A DNA stretch of 64,000 nt from JAIPAN01 sp040403555 (GCA_040403555.1 JBBAKN010000004.1:124001-188000), one strand, 5' to 3'; positions 35,423 to 45,251 are shown, numbered from the stretch's first letter. Numbers and translations are program-made. Notes: generated from the letters alone by a model not told the origin.

Positions 35423-37456
35423 TTACCTTTTATCCTTTAAAATATTTTCTAAGGCAAACATTTCGTCGCGGAGTTTAGCTGCTTGCAAGAAATCCATATC
35501 CTTGGCGGCGGTTTTCATCTCTTTTTTTGTTTTGTCTATGGCTTTTTGCAAATCGGCCTTGCTCATGTATTGAACAATGGGGTCGGCGGCAAGGCTGGCC
35601 AGCATTTCGCTTTCTACATAGGCTTTGGCTACGCCACCGGCAAAATCCATTACCGAGGTTTGCTCCATAATAGATTCTCGAGATTTACCCACGGTGGTTG
35701 GGGTAATACCGTGTTCTAGGTTATAGGCAATTTGTTTATCGCGGCGACGGTTGGTTTCATCTATAGTAATGCGCATGCTTTTGGTTACGCTATCGGCATA
35801 CATAATTACCCGGCCTCTATCGTTACGTGCCGCTCTGCCAATGGTTTGTATTAGGGAGCGTTCGGAACGTAAAAAACCTTCTTTATCGGCATCTAAAATG
35901 GCCACTAAGGATACTTCGGGTAAATCCAGTCCCTCTCGTAATAAGTTAATACCAATGAGTACATCAAATTCGCCGAGGCGTAGGCCACGCAAAATTTCTA
36001 CTCGTTCTAAAGTTTTTATTTCGGAGTGAATGTAGCGCACTTTAATACCGAGTTTTTGCATGTATTTGCTCAACTCTTCGGCCATGCGTTTGGTAAGAGT
36101 GGTTATTAAAATTCGGTCGCCTTGTTTTACGGTTTTATCTACTTCGTCTAATAAATCATCTACTTGGTTTATGAGTGGGCGCACTTCTATAAGAGGGTCT
36201 AGTAAACCCGTTGGGCGAATAACTTGCTCTACAAATACACCTTCCGTTTTTTCTAATTCGTAATCGCCTGGGGTAGCGCTTACATAAATGGTTTGCGGTG
36301 CCAAGGTTTCAAATTCGTTAAAATTTAAGGGGCGGTTATCCATGGCGGCCGGTAAACGGAAGCCATATTCTACCAAAGACAATTTTCGGGAGCGATCGCC
36401 ACCGTACATGGCCCGCAATTGAGGCAAGGTTACGTGGCTTTCGTCAATTACCATCAGGTAATCATCTGGAAAATAATCTAACAAACAGAAAGGGCGTACT
36501 CCGGGCTTACGTCCATCAAAAAAGCGGGAATAATTTTCAATGCCACTACAATAGCCGAGTTCCCGCATCATTTCTAAATCGTAGTTTACCCGTTCTTCTA
36601 AGCGCTTGGCTTCTAGGTGTCGGCCTTCGTCGAGTAATTGCGCTTTGCGCATTTGTAGTTCTTCTTGAATTTCCCAAATTACTTGGGTAAAGCGCTCTTT
36701 GGGGGTTACAAATAAATTGGCCGGGAAGAGTGCCAAATGTGTTGTTTTATCTAATGTTTTGCCCGAACTAGGGTCAATGGTGCTTAACTCTTCAATTTCA
36801 TCGCCAAAAAAAGATACCCGATACGCCAAATCTAAGTAAGCTGGATAAATATCTACCGTATCGCCCTTCACTCTAAAGGTTCCCCGCTGAAAATCGCTTG
36901 TGGTACGGGAGTATAAAATTTCTACCAAGCGGTGTAAAAATGCATTTCGGCTGATGACCGTGCCCACCGCAAAGCGAAAAATAGATGCTGCAAAATCATC
37001 GGGATTTCCCATACCGTAAATACAGGAGACAGAAGAAACCACAATCACATCTCTACGCCCCGACATGAGTGATGATGTGGTAGCCAAGCGCAATTTTTCA
37101 ATTTCTTGATTAATCTGTAAATCTTTCTCTATGTAGGTATTGCTCGTGGCAATGTAGGCCTCGGGCTGGTAATAGTCGTAGTAGGATACAAAGTAGTTTA
37201 CCGAGTTTTCTGGAAAAAACTGCTTAAACTCTCCATACAATTGAGCCGCTAACGTTTTGTTGTGGCTGAGTATAAGCGTAGGTTTTTGGGTTTGCTGAAT
37301 AACGTTGGCAATAGAAAACGTTTTGCCCGATCCGGTTACCCCAAGCAGGGTTTGGTAATACTCCTGTGCTTGCACTCCTGTTACCAATTGGCGAATAGCC
37401 TCGGGCTGATCGCCAGTGGGCTGATAGGCAGAAGTGAGCTTAAATTCCATCGGCAT
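35423..37456 (-). CDS. uvrB: Excinuclease ABC subunit B
   Basis: A 677-residue nucleotide-excision-repair helicase that loads at damaged sites with UvrA and recruits UvrC. Motifs: GVTGSGKTFSIAN (Walker A), the beta-hairpin YYDYYQPEAYIATSNTYIEK, LMVIDESHVTLPQL (motif II), ILITTLTKRMAEELSKY, GINLLREGLDLPEVSLV and the C-terminal UVR domain LQKAIDKTKKEMKTAAKDMD that contacts UvrC. ATG at 37450 is an alternative start. Full length. Confidence 0.97.
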   Translation of the reverse strand: MPMEFKLTSAYQPTGDQPEAIRQLVTGVQAQEYYQTLLGVTGSGKTFSIANVIQQTQKPTLILSHNKTLAAQLYGEFKQFFPENSVNYFVSYYDYYQPEAYIATSNTYIEKDLQINQEIEKLRLATTSSLMSGRRDVIVVSSVSCIYGMGNPDDFAASIFRFAVGTVISRNAFLHRLVEILYSRTTSDFQRGTFRVKGDTVDIYPAYLDLAYRVSFFGDEIEELSTIDPSSGKTLDKTTHLALFPANLFVTPKERFTQVIWEIQEELQMRKAQLLDEGRHLEAKRLEERVNYDLEMMRELGYCSGIENYSRFFDGRKPGVRPFCLLDYFPDDYLMVIDESHVTLPQLRAMYGGDRSRKLSLVEYGFRLPAAMDNRPLNFNEFETLAPQTIYVSATPGDYELEKTEGVFVEQVIRPTGLLDPLIEVRPLINQVDDLLDEVDKTVKQGDRILITTLTKRMAEELSKYMQKLGIKVRYIHSEIKTLERVEILRGLRLGEFDVLIGINLLREGLDLPEVSLVAILDADKEGFLRSERSLIQTIGRAARNDRGRVIMYADSVTKSMRITIDETNRRRDKQIAYNLEHGITPTTVGKSRESIMEQTSVMDFAGGVAKAYVESEMLASLAADPIVQYMSKADLQKAIDKTKKEMKTAAKDMDFLQAAKLRDEMFALENILKDKR

Positions 37457-37547
37457 AAATATACGAAGGCTTGAGTTACAATTTTAGCTTGAACAATAAA
37501 TTTGCCCTGGCTTTTCATTTACAGGCATTATTTCTGCAGTTTTGTAT

Positions 37548-38246
37548 ATGGCCAAACGCTACGAACACCTCTTTTTTGATCTCGATCATACCCTTTGGGA
37601 TTTTGACCGAAATGCCGAAGAAACCCTCCACGAACTCTATCAAACCTATAGCTTAAAAAAATTAGGTTTGCTTTCAGCGGACTTGTTTATTGAAACCTAT
37701 ACCTATAACAACCACCAACTTTGGGCCGATTATCATTTGGGTCGTATTAGCAAAGAAGAGTTACGTACCACTCGGTTTAGCAAAACTTTTTTGGATTTGG
37801 GTTTAGCACCTGAATTGATTCCACACCAGTTTGAAGATGATTATGTACGCATTTGCCCAACCAAAACGAATTTATTCCCAGAGGCGCATGAAACTTTGAG
37901 TTACTTGCAAGATAAATATGTGATGCATATTATCTCTAACGGGTTTAAAGAATCTACCGAGATGAAAATTGAATTAACAGATTTGGCTAAATATTTCGTT
38001 AACATTATTATTTCGGAAGAAGTGGGCGTAAATAAACCCGATTCTGCTATTTTTAAGCATGCTGTAACACATGCACAAACAGAAGTGCAGACCAGTTTAA
38101 TGATTGGAGATAGTTTAGAAGCCGATGTGCGGGGTGCCTTGGCTTTTGGTATGGATGCTATTTATTTTAACCCCGAGCGTAAAGAAAAACCAGCTGATAT
38201 TCCGAAGCAGATACATCATTTAAATGAATTAGTTGAGCTTTTATGA
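37548..38246 (+). CDS. HAD-family hydrolase, YjjG-like
   Basis: 232 residues from the ATG at 37548. HAD motifs: FFDLDHTLWDFDRNAEE (nucleophile Asp and acid/base Asp), IISNGFKES, VGVNKPDSAIFKHA (lysine) and MIGDSLEADVRGALAFGM. The DHTLWDF variant and the helical cap match the YjjG/YfnB noncanonical-nucleotide phosphatases. A TTTG stands 3 bases before the ATG. Overlaps the DinB gene by 4 bases (ATGA). Confidence 0.88.
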   Translation: MAKRYEHLFFDLDHTLWDFDRNAEETLHELYQTYSLKKLGLLSADLFIETYTYNNHQLWADYHLGRISKEELRTTRFSKTFLDLGLAPELIPHQFEDDYVRICPTKTNLFPEAHETLSYLQDKYVMHIISNGFKESTEMKIELTDLAKYFVNIIISEEVGVNKPDSAIFKHAVTHAQTEVQTSLMIGDSLEADVRGALAFGMDAIYFNPERKEKPADIPKQIHHLNELVELL

Positions 38247-38761
38247 GTATAAACCAAACTGCCTCTCAAATAGTACAAGCTACAGCTAGGTACGAAGCAT
38301 TTTTAGCCAGCCTATCTGAAGCCGATTTTCAACGAAATCCTACCGATGGGGTGTGGTCTTATGCCGAAGTATACTCTCATATTTTTGTGGCCAATTTAAG
38401 TTCATTACTAGTACTCAAAAAATGTATAGAGGGTACTGCCGAAGAAGATAACAAGCCTACTCATTTTGCGGTTTGGCTGATTTTATTTTTGGGTAGATTT
38501 CCTCCCGGAAAAATTAAAGCGCCTGCTCGTATTGCGGCCATGGTTAAAAAAATAAACCCTGCCGAAGCACAACAATTAATGCGCAATTTTAGCCAACGGT
38601 TACAAGAGTTGGTACCTCAGGTTTCGGAAGCTTCCTCTAGCCAAAAGGCCAAACACCCTCGTTTAGGCTTGTTAAATGCTAGGCAATGGCTGCGCTTTAT
38701 CGAAATTCATACCAAACATCACGAAAAGCAGTTGTATCGCATCCAAAAACAATTAGGCTAA
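38243..38761 (+). CDS. DinB-family protein
   Basis: A 172-residue four-helix-bundle protein. Pattern: LSEADFQRNPTDGVWSYAEVYSHIFVANL (first histidine), and a C-terminal RFIEIHTKHHEKQLYRI with the metal-binding histidines. DinB-like proteins include thiol-dependent transferases; the substrate is unknown. Coupled to the HAD gene. Confidence 0.85.
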   Translation: MSINQTASQIVQATARYEAFLASLSEADFQRNPTDGVWSYAEVYSHIFVANLSSLLVLKKCIEGTAEEDNKPTHFAVWLILFLGRFPPGKIKAPARIAAMVKKINPAEAQQLMRNFSQRLQELVPQVSEASSSQKAKHPRLGLLNARQWLRFIEIHTKHHEKQLYRIQKQLG

Positions 38762-38823
38762 GTTTTTACAAACTTAATCTTTGCTTAACCTTAAGTTTAA
38801 GTGCCCCTGCGTTATTTGTATAT

Positions 38824-38949
38824 ATGAGTATAGAAATCATTTTTACAAGCATTTGTTTGTTGGCTATTGTACTATTTTGGTTTAGTCCTTTCGAAATTAA
38901 AGTAGAAGACGAGGCAGACGAATGGTTTTCTGAAACTTCACCACGATGA
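38824..38949 (+). CDS. 41-residue single-helix membrane protein
   Basis: 41 residues from the ATG at 38824; one transmembrane helix (about residues 5-21) followed by an acidic tail (EVDEADEW-like, KVEDEADEW). It ends 4 bases inside the next gene (ATGA), so translation is probably coupled to the LpxH-like enzyme. A longer frame from 38686 is inside the DinB gene and rejected. A TTTG stands 5 bases before the ATG. Family not recognised. Confidence 0.6.
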   Translation: MSIEIIFTSICLLAIVLFWFSPFEIKVEDEADEWFSETSPR

Positions 38950-39791
38950 AGAAAAGAGCAGTTGACCTAGTAGTTATATCGGATGTACATTTAGGCACTT
39001 ATGGCTGCCATTCTAAGGAATTGCTCAATTATTTAAAATCTATACAACCTAAAACACTAGTGCTAAACGGCGATATTATAGATATATGGCAGTTTAAAAA
39101 ATCGTACTGGCCAGAAAGCCACATGAAGGTTATTCGGCAAATTTTAAAATTTGTAAGCAATGGGGTACCGGTATATTACCTTACAGGCAACCACGATGAA
39201 ATGCTCCGAAAATTTGATGATTTTCACCTAGGCTCATTTAACATTAAAAACAAATTGGTATTAGAATTGGGTGAAGAGCGTGCTTGGATTTTTCATGGCG
39301 ATGTATTTGATGTAACCATGCAGTATTCCAAGTGGTTGGCTAAACTAGGAGCTATTGGCTATGATAGCTTGATTTTACTTAACAGCTTTGTAAACTGGGT
39401 CCTTACGTTGTTGAAAAGAGAAAAAATGAGTTTCTCTAAAAAGGTGAAAGCTAGTTTTAAAAATGCTGTAAAGTTTATCAATAGTTTTGAGCAAACCGCA
39501 GCAGAATTGGCCATCGATAAAGGCTATCAGTTTGTTATTTGCGGCCACATACATCAACCCGAAATTAGAACCATTACTACCGATAAGGGCGCTGTTACGT
39601 ACCTTAATTCGGGCGATTGGGTGGAAAATTTGAGTGCATTAGAATATCATGATGGCGAATGGGCTATTTATAAATACGATTCCAAGCAATTTGCTGATAA
39701 GCATCTAGAAGAAGATCCTGAGCTGGAAAATTTAGCATCAAAATTAGATGTAAAAATTTTGTTAGATCAAATGCGCTTTGAAGCGGTTTAA
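38946..39791 (+). CDS. LpxH-like metallophosphoesterase
   Basis: A 281-residue calcineurin-like phosphoesterase. Metal-site motifs in order: ISDVHLGTYG (Asp13, His15), LNGDIIDIW (Asp43), YLTGNHDEML (Asn82, His83), FHGDVFDVT and ICGHIHQPE. It resembles UDP-2,3-diacylglucosamine diphosphatase LpxH, which releases lipid X in lipid A synthesis, and the YbbF-like proteins of Bacteroidota. Whether this is the true LpxH or a paralogue is open. It is followed by a glycosyltransferase 12 bases later. Confidence 0.8.
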   Translation: MKKRAVDLVVISDVHLGTYGCHSKELLNYLKSIQPKTLVLNGDIIDIWQFKKSYWPESHMKVIRQILKFVSNGVPVYYLTGNHDEMLRKFDDFHLGSFNIKNKLVLELGEERAWIFHGDVFDVTMQYSKWLAKLGAIGYDSLILLNSFVNWVLTLLKREKMSFSKKVKASFKNAVKFINSFEQTAAELAIDKGYQFVICGHIHQPEIRTITTDKGAVTYLNSGDWVENLSALEYHDGEWAIYKYDSKQFADKHLEEDPELENLASKLDVKILLDQMRFEAV

Positions 39792-39803
39792 AAAATTTCT
39801 TTC

Positions 39804-40799
39804 TTGAAAATTTTATTTGCCATACAAGGAACAGGCAATGGCCATATTAGCCGTGCTAAAGAAATATTGCCTTATTTGCAACAATACGGCCAAGTAGATG
39901 TGTTGATTAGCGGCACCCAAGCCGATGTTTTTTTAGAGCAACCTATCGCTTATTTATTGCATGGGTTTAGCTTTATTTTTGGTAAAAAGGGGGGTGTAGA
40001 TATTTGGGCAACTATAAAAAAAATGAAGCTTTTTAGGCTCCTAGCCGATATTAAACAGCTACCGGTAAAAGACTACGATCTAGTTATTAATGATTTTGAA
40101 CCTATAAGCGCTTGGGCGTGCAAAATACGCAAAGTGCCTTGCATAGCACTGAGTCATCAGTCGGCATTTCTTTCCCCAAAAACACCACGGCCTACCCAAA
40201 AATCTGCTTTGGCAGAGCTTATTTTTAAGTACTATGCCCCATGCACCAACCGCTTGTCTTTTCATTTCAAATCGTACGATAATTATATTTACACACCCGT
40301 AATTCGCTCCGAAATACGTGCATTAGAGCCAAAGGATTTGGGCCACATTACCGTTTACCTCCCTGCATATGCCGATGAATTCTTACTCAGCTATTTTGAA
40401 CAACTACCCGAAGTGCGGTGGCAAATTTTTTCGAAACATTGCACACAAGCCTATCAGCAAAACAATGTTTCTGTAAGACCAATTAGCAATACGGGCTTTA
40501 ACCAAAGTTTAGCCAATGCCCATGGTTTAATAACTGGCGGTGGTTTTGAGGGCCCCGCAGAAGCATTGTTTCTAGGTAAAAAATTACTGCTTATCCCGAT
40601 GAAAAATCAGTACGAGCAACAATGCAATGCCGCCGCTGCTGCTAAAATGGGCGTCCCCGTAATTCAGCGCATAGGCCCCGATTTTGTAGCACAACTTAAA
40701 GGGTGGTTGCAAAAGCCATTTACGTTTAAGCCTAATTTTCCCGATCAAACCAATCAAATAGTAGCAGACCTCATGAAACGTTTCAGCAAAATATCTTAA
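39804..40799 (+). CDS. GT28/MurG-like glycosyltransferase
   Basis: A 331-residue GT-B protein starting with TTG at 39804. N-terminal FAIQGTGNGHISRAKEILPYL is the acceptor-domain loop seen in MurG and diacylglycerol glucosyltransferases. C-terminal LITGGGFEGPAEALFLGKKL, LLIPMKNQYEQQCNA is the donor site. Twelve bases after the LpxH-like gene, so perhaps it glycosylates a lipid; this is inference from neighbours. Confidence 0.82.
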   Translation: MKILFAIQGTGNGHISRAKEILPYLQQYGQVDVLISGTQADVFLEQPIAYLLHGFSFIFGKKGGVDIWATIKKMKLFRLLADIKQLPVKDYDLVINDFEPISAWACKIRKVPCIALSHQSAFLSPKTPRPTQKSALAELIFKYYAPCTNRLSFHFKSYDNYIYTPVIRSEIRALEPKDLGHITVYLPAYADEFLLSYFEQLPEVRWQIFSKHCTQAYQQNNVSVRPISNTGFNQSLANAHGLITGGGFEGPAEALFLGKKLLLIPMKNQYEQQCNAAAAAKMGVPVIQRIGPDFVAQLKGWLQKPFTFKPNFPDQTNQIVADLMKRFSKIS

Positions 40800-40827
40800 T
40801 ATTGCTTTGGTTTTTATACAGCCAAAA

Positions 40828-41799
40828 ATGATTAAGCTATTTCGAACCTTTCATCCCTTAAGCGCATTGCCATTATTTGGCCTAGCCTTGTTTTTGCATT
40901 TATTTAATTGGTCTGAAACCGATACTAGCTTAGCGAATATGGGCGTTGTTCCACTCTATCGCCACCTGTTACTTCCCGCAGATAGTACTTTATTTTTATC
41001 CTTTGCAACCAGTAAATGGCTGGGTTTTATCCTCCTATTTTCACAAGCCCTATTATTTAACAAGGTTATTAATACGCATAATTTATTAGGTAAACCCAGT
41101 TTTCTACCGGGCTTACTATATGTCGTTTGTACGAGTTTTGCCGATACGCTTGGCGTATTTAGCCCCGTACTTTTATTGAATTTTATACTTATTTGGTTAT
41201 TAAACCAATTTTTGAGTAGCTACCGCAAAGCCGATGCCCGTGACTTAATTTTTGATATGGGGTTACTTATAGGTTTGGGCACTATTTTATATGCGCCTTT
41301 CATTTTTTTCTTAGTCATTGTATGGGTGGGTCTGCTAATTTTTCGCTCATTTAATTGGCGGGAGTGGGCCATGGCCCTTTTAGGCCTAGCCACAGCCGCT
41401 TTTTTCTTGGCATTCTACTATTATTGGAATGGCGAATTGTCAAATTGGCTAAGTTATTGGCAACTGCCACGAACCTCAAATCCGATAAGTCAACTGCCTT
41501 CATTGGTTTTAATGGTGGTAGCTTTTATTGGTATTTTGGGTTTAATTCAGTTACGTGCAAATTTTTTTAGAAGCATTGTACACATTCGTAAATCTTTTCA
41601 ATTGCTATCCGCTTTAGTTGGCGTAGTTATTTTGTCATCGGTGTTAGCCTATGGCATTCAAATGAATCATTTTGTATTGGCTAGCGTGCCGATTTCTGTA
41701 TTGTTGGCCTATTATTTTATGTATGCAACTAGAGCATGGGTGTACGAGTCGCTCTTCATTTTGTTATTGGGGAGTATTCTATATTTCCAATGGGTATAA
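40828..41799 (+). CDS. Polytopic membrane protein, possibly DUF6427 family
   Basis: 323 residues from the ATG at 40828; about nine to ten transmembrane helices. The N-terminus MIKLFRTFHPLSALPLFGLA and a mid segment SYRKADARDLIFDMGLLIGL and FRSFNWREWAMALLGLA resemble the DUF6427 group of Bacteroidota inner-membrane proteins. No catalytic motif seen. It precedes purQ, which has its own promoter. Confidence 0.65.
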   Translation: MIKLFRTFHPLSALPLFGLALFLHLFNWSETDTSLANMGVVPLYRHLLLPADSTLFLSFATSKWLGFILLFSQALLFNKVINTHNLLGKPSFLPGLLYVVCTSFADTLGVFSPVLLLNFILIWLLNQFLSSYRKADARDLIFDMGLLIGLGTILYAPFIFFLVIVWVGLLIFRSFNWREWAMALLGLATAAFFLAFYYYWNGELSNWLSYWQLPRTSNPISQLPSLVLMVVAFIGILGLIQLRANFFRSIVHIRKSFQLLSALVGVVILSSVLAYGIQMNHFVLASVPISVLLAYYFMYATRAWVYESLFILLLGSILYFQWV

Positions 41800-41849
41800 A
41801 ATTTAACGCTTTTTAACAGCTTTCTACTTCTAAATCCCCTTAAATTAAA

Positions 41850-41857
41850 TAGATTTG
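41850..41857 (+). promoter_or_regulatory. -7 promoter box (TAGATTTG) of purQ
   Basis: Perfect TAnnTTTG match that ends 4 bases before the purQ ATG, so transcription would start at or next to the start codon. Confidence 0.6.
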
Positions 41858-41861
41858 TAGT

Positions 41862-42554
41862 ATGAAATTTGGCGTTGTTACTTTCCCCGGCTCTAATTGT
41901 GATCAAGATATTATTGATGTGCTCAGTAAAATTATGGGCCAGCCCGTAGAAAACCTATGGCACAAAAATCAGGAGCTTAAAGGGGCTGATATGATTATTC
42001 TCCCAGGTGGATTTTCTTATGGAGATTACCTGCGTTCCGGAGCCATTGCCCGTTTTTCGCCCGTGATGCAAGAAGTGATTCAGTTTGCCAAAAAAGGCGG
42101 CTATGTATTGGGCATTTGCAACGGATTTCAAATTTTAACCGAGGCCGGTTTGGTACCAGGTGCGCTGTTGCATAACGAGAACCGAAAATTTATTTGCCGA
42201 AATATTTATTTAAAACCAGCTACCACAAATAGTTTACTTACATCCGAACTCGACCCCAATAAAGCATTGAAAATCCCGATTGCACATGGCGAAGGCAACT
42301 ATTTTGCCCGCCCCGATGTGATCAAATCTATTGAAGATCAGGATCAAGTATTGTTTCGTTATTGCGATGAATTTGGAGACGTAACTCCAGAATCTAACCC
42401 GAACGGCTCTATGCTCAATATAGCTGGCGTATGCAATGCCGAGCGCAATGTGTTTGGCTTGATGCCTCACCCAGAACGGGCCGCAGATCCTATTTTGGGT
42501 AATCAAGATGGGGTGGGAATTTTCGAATCGATTTTGAAATCGGTACTAGCTTAA
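41862..42554 (+). CDS. purQ: Phosphoribosylformylglycinamidine synthase, glutaminase subunit
   Basis: A 230-residue class I glutamine amidotransferase of purine synthesis that supplies ammonia to PurL. Motifs: VTFPGSNCDQD at the start, GGFSYGDYLRSGAIA, the nucleophile elbow VLGICNGFQIL, HGEGNYFA, and the His/Glu of LMPHPERA. The small separate form needs PurS and small PurL, which are not in the window. Two bases before coaX. Confidence 0.95.
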   Translation: MKFGVVTFPGSNCDQDIIDVLSKIMGQPVENLWHKNQELKGADMIILPGGFSYGDYLRSGAIARFSPVMQEVIQFAKKGGYVLGICNGFQILTEAGLVPGALLHNENRKFICRNIYLKPATTNSLLTSELDPNKALKIPIAHGEGNYFARPDVIKSIEDQDQVLFRYCDEFGDVTPESNPNGSMLNIAGVCNAERNVFGLMPHPERAADPILGNQDGVGIFESILKSVLA

Positions 42555-42556
42555 TC

Positions 42557-43300
42557 ATGTTTCATCTGGTTATTGATATTGGGAATTCTTCTCAAAAAAT
42601 AGCAGTTTTTGAACAGCGAAACTTGGTACATACTGAAATCACCACGTCGCTCGATATTGAAAAACTAGCACAAATTTTAGCCCAATACCTGTGTTCTCAT
42701 AGCATCATTTCTTCTGTAAAACAAGAAGTAGCAGCGCTAGAACAGTACTTGGCTAAGCAGAGTACATACATTCGATTTTCAGCAGATACTCCCAATCCAA
42801 TACATAATCAATACCAAAGCCCCGAAACACTGGGTTTAGATCGTTTAGCTGCCATGACGGCTGTTTATGCACTTTTCCCAAAGCAAAATACCGTGGTAGT
42901 AGATGCAGGCACCTGCATTACCTACGATATGCTCGACGCACAAGGCAATTATTTTGGTGGCAGTATTAGCCCCGGAATTCAGCTGCGCTTTAGAGCCTTA
43001 CATGAATTTACCGGCAGGCTACCTTTGGTATCTTTTTCTCCAGAATCTGTAGATTTGGTGGGCATCGATACTCCGACAGCTTTGCAATCGGGTGTAGTAA
43101 ACGGCGTAATAGCCGAAGTAACTAACATCATCATGCAATATCAACAGAAACACACCCAGCTAAATGTGGTGTTCTGTGGCGGCGATGCTAATTTTTTTGA
43201 TAATCGGCTTAAAAATAGCATCTTTGCCAGCAATAGTTCATGTATACCCAACTTGGTTCTAATCGGGTTAAATGAAATTATCCATCATCAACATGAGTAG
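42557..43300 (+). CDS. coaX: Type III pantothenate kinase
   Basis: A 247-residue ASKHA-fold kinase, first step of coenzyme A synthesis. Motifs: LVIDIGNSSQKIAVFE, SPETLGLDRLAAMTAVY, VVVDAGTCITYDML (key Asp), GGSISPGIQLRFRALHEFTG. Its end overlaps the next gene by 8 bases. coaX followed by an outer-membrane protein and lptC is a recurrent order in Bacteroidota. Confidence 0.95.
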   Translation: MFHLVIDIGNSSQKIAVFEQRNLVHTEITTSLDIEKLAQILAQYLCSHSIISSVKQEVAALEQYLAKQSTYIRFSADTPNPIHNQYQSPETLGLDRLAAMTAVYALFPKQNTVVVDAGTCITYDMLDAQGNYFGGSISPGIQLRFRALHEFTGRLPLVSFSPESVDLVGIDTPTALQSGVVNGVIAEVTNIIMQYQQKHTQLNVVFCGGDANFFDNRLKNSIFASNSSCIPNLVLIGLNEIIHHQHE

Positions 43301-44582
43301 AAAAATCACATACGTTATCATATTGGTACTTGCCGTTTTGGGTAGCCTTAAAGCCCAAAACACCACCAATTCACCTTATAGCCAGTTTGGACTTGGAGAT
43401 ATTAAGTCCATGCTTGTGCCTCAGCAAATAGGTATGGGTGGCATTGCCGTTGGCTTACGCAAAACAGGTGGATATAGCATGATTAATGTAGCCAATCCGG
43501 CTGCATATAGTGCCATAAATCTAACTACCATGGATATGGGTGCTTCGCTTGATATGAGGACCTTAAGTAAAGCAGGTACCTCAGAAAAACTCACTAATGG
43601 CACGCTTGGACATTTCTTGGTAGGCGTTCCTGTGAATAAACATTCAGCCTTTACCTTTGGATTGATGCCATTTACCGATCTAGGCTATCAATACCGTATG
43701 CATACGCTAGTTGATACATTCAAGGTAGATCATTTATACAGTGGTGAAGGCGGTTTGTCAAAAGCGCATTTGGGTTATGGATACCAATTTGGTAAAAAAC
43801 TAAGTTTAGGATTTAATTTGGCTTATATTTTCGGGAATCTAAAAGTACGTCAATCAGCAGAATTCCCTGAAGACCCATATGCATTAGCTACTCGTACACA
43901 ATCAGACAAAAGTTTAGGTGGGCTTAATTTTCAATACGGAGTACAGTATACGTTTAATCCGGCTGCTAAATCTATTGTTACGCTAGGTTATTCGGGTGCG
44001 GCTAGTTCCCGTATCAAGTCTTCGGGCTCTATAACCAATTATCGTTACCGCTACGATGCGGTTGCGCAAGCCGAATCAGAGCCATTAGATACTATTTATT
44101 ATAACCCTGCTGCAGAGTCGAAAATTCACCTACCCATAAAACAAGCAGTTGGTATCAGTATTTCCCGTCCAGATCATTGGACCGTGGGTGCCGATTTTAG
44201 TTTTACTAAATGGTCTGGTTTAACAGATGGTGGCACCAATGCCGGCTTAAAAGATGCATATAGTGTATCTATGGGAGGTCAGTTTACACCAGACATTACT
44301 GCTGTATCTAACTATTTTAAATTAATAGATTACAGTTTAGGTTTGAGATACGATAAAACCTATATCAATATTAACAATACCCCGATAAACCAATATGCGC
44401 TAAGTTTTGGGTTGGGCCTACCCTTGCCGGCCAATAGAAGCACATTTTATAAAATTAACCTGGCTGGTGAGTTAGGCAAACGTGGTAGTCTTAACAATGG
44501 GTTAGTCAAAGAGAATTACCTTACTTTACATTTGGGTTTTGTGATTAACGATAGATGGTTTATCAAAACCAAGTACGATTAA
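43293..44582 (+). CDS. Outer-membrane beta-barrel protein (coaX-lptC cluster)
   Basis: 429 residues from the ATG at 43293; a longer frame to 43272 lies inside coaX. Signal peptide ends in LGSLKA-QN, then the characteristic TNSPYSQFGLGDI, GMGGIAVGL and MINVANPAAYSAINLTTMDMG, followed by alternating beta-strands to the C-terminus. FadL/PorV-like barrel, function unknown. Its constant position between coaX and lptC suggests an envelope role. Confidence 0.82.
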   Translation: MSRKITYVIILVLAVLGSLKAQNTTNSPYSQFGLGDIKSMLVPQQIGMGGIAVGLRKTGGYSMINVANPAAYSAINLTTMDMGASLDMRTLSKAGTSEKLTNGTLGHFLVGVPVNKHSAFTFGLMPFTDLGYQYRMHTLVDTFKVDHLYSGEGGLSKAHLGYGYQFGKKLSLGFNLAYIFGNLKVRQSAEFPEDPYALATRTQSDKSLGGLNFQYGVQYTFNPAAKSIVTLGYSGAASSRIKSSGSITNYRYRYDAVAQAESEPLDTIYYNPAAESKIHLPIKQAVGISISRPDHWTVGADFSFTKWSGLTDGGTNAGLKDAYSVSMGGQFTPDITAVSNYFKLIDYSLGLRYDKTYININNTPINQYALSFGLGLPLPANRSTFYKINLAGELGKRGSLNNGLVKENYLTLHLGFVINDRWFIKTKYD

Positions 44583-44594
44583 TTCCAATCAACC

Positions 44595-45155
44595 ATGCGC
44601 ACTCAGTTTGTTAGCATAAGTGCTCTATGTGGCCTGCTCTTTTTTTTGCTTGCCTGCGAAAACAACTTAAAAGAAGTAGAGCGTGTTGCCGCTCAACGTA
44701 TTACTATTCCAGTAGATAAGTCTACAGGAGTTGAGCTTATTTACAGCGAATCTGCCACCGTAAAAGCCAAATTACTTACACCAGAATTATTATATTACCA
44801 TACGGCCAAGCCCTACTATGAGATGAAAAAGGGTTTAACTATTGTCTTTTTAAATCCCCAACAACAAGAGTCTAGCCGTGTGGTTGCCGATTACGGCATA
44901 CGTAAAGAACTGGAAAAAACTATGGAATTACGCCAAAATGTAGTAGTTACTACGCATGATGGAAAAACATTTAAATCAGAAGAACTTATTTGGGATGAAA
45001 ATGCTCGTCGTTTCTATTCAACTAAAATGTTAGCCATTCAAACGGCTACACAACTCATATACGGTACTCGTTTTTGGTCTAACGAAGATTTCTCATATTA
45101 TGAAATTGATCAATCAACCGGAAATTTTGAAGTAGGCAAACAACAAGGATTTTAA
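44595..45155 (+). CDS. lptC: LPS export protein LptC
   Basis: A 186-residue protein with a lipoprotein-like signal ending in FFLLAC (Cys21). After that comes a single beta-jellyroll (DUF1239/LptC): SATVKAKLLTPELLYY, PYYEMKKGLTIVFLN, VADYGIRKELEKTMELRQNV and FKSEELIWDENARRFYS. In E. coli LptC bridges LptBFG to LptA; the lipoprotein form is usual in this phylum. 12 bases after the outer-membrane protein gene. Confidence 0.88.
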   Translation: MRTQFVSISALCGLLFFLLACENNLKEVERVAAQRITIPVDKSTGVELIYSESATVKAKLLTPELLYYHTAKPYYEMKKGLTIVFLNPQQQESSRVVADYGIRKELEKTMELRQNVVVTTHDGKTFKSEELIWDENARRFYSTKMLAIQTATQLIYGTRFWSNEDFSYYEIDQSTGNFEVGKQQGF

Positions 45156-45251
45156 TCTGTAAATGCGCATAGTTTAGCAAAATTTTTACTCGTAAATTTT
45201 TCTAAAAATTGTATCTTGCCGCCTCTTTACAAAAAAATAAAAATTAAACAT

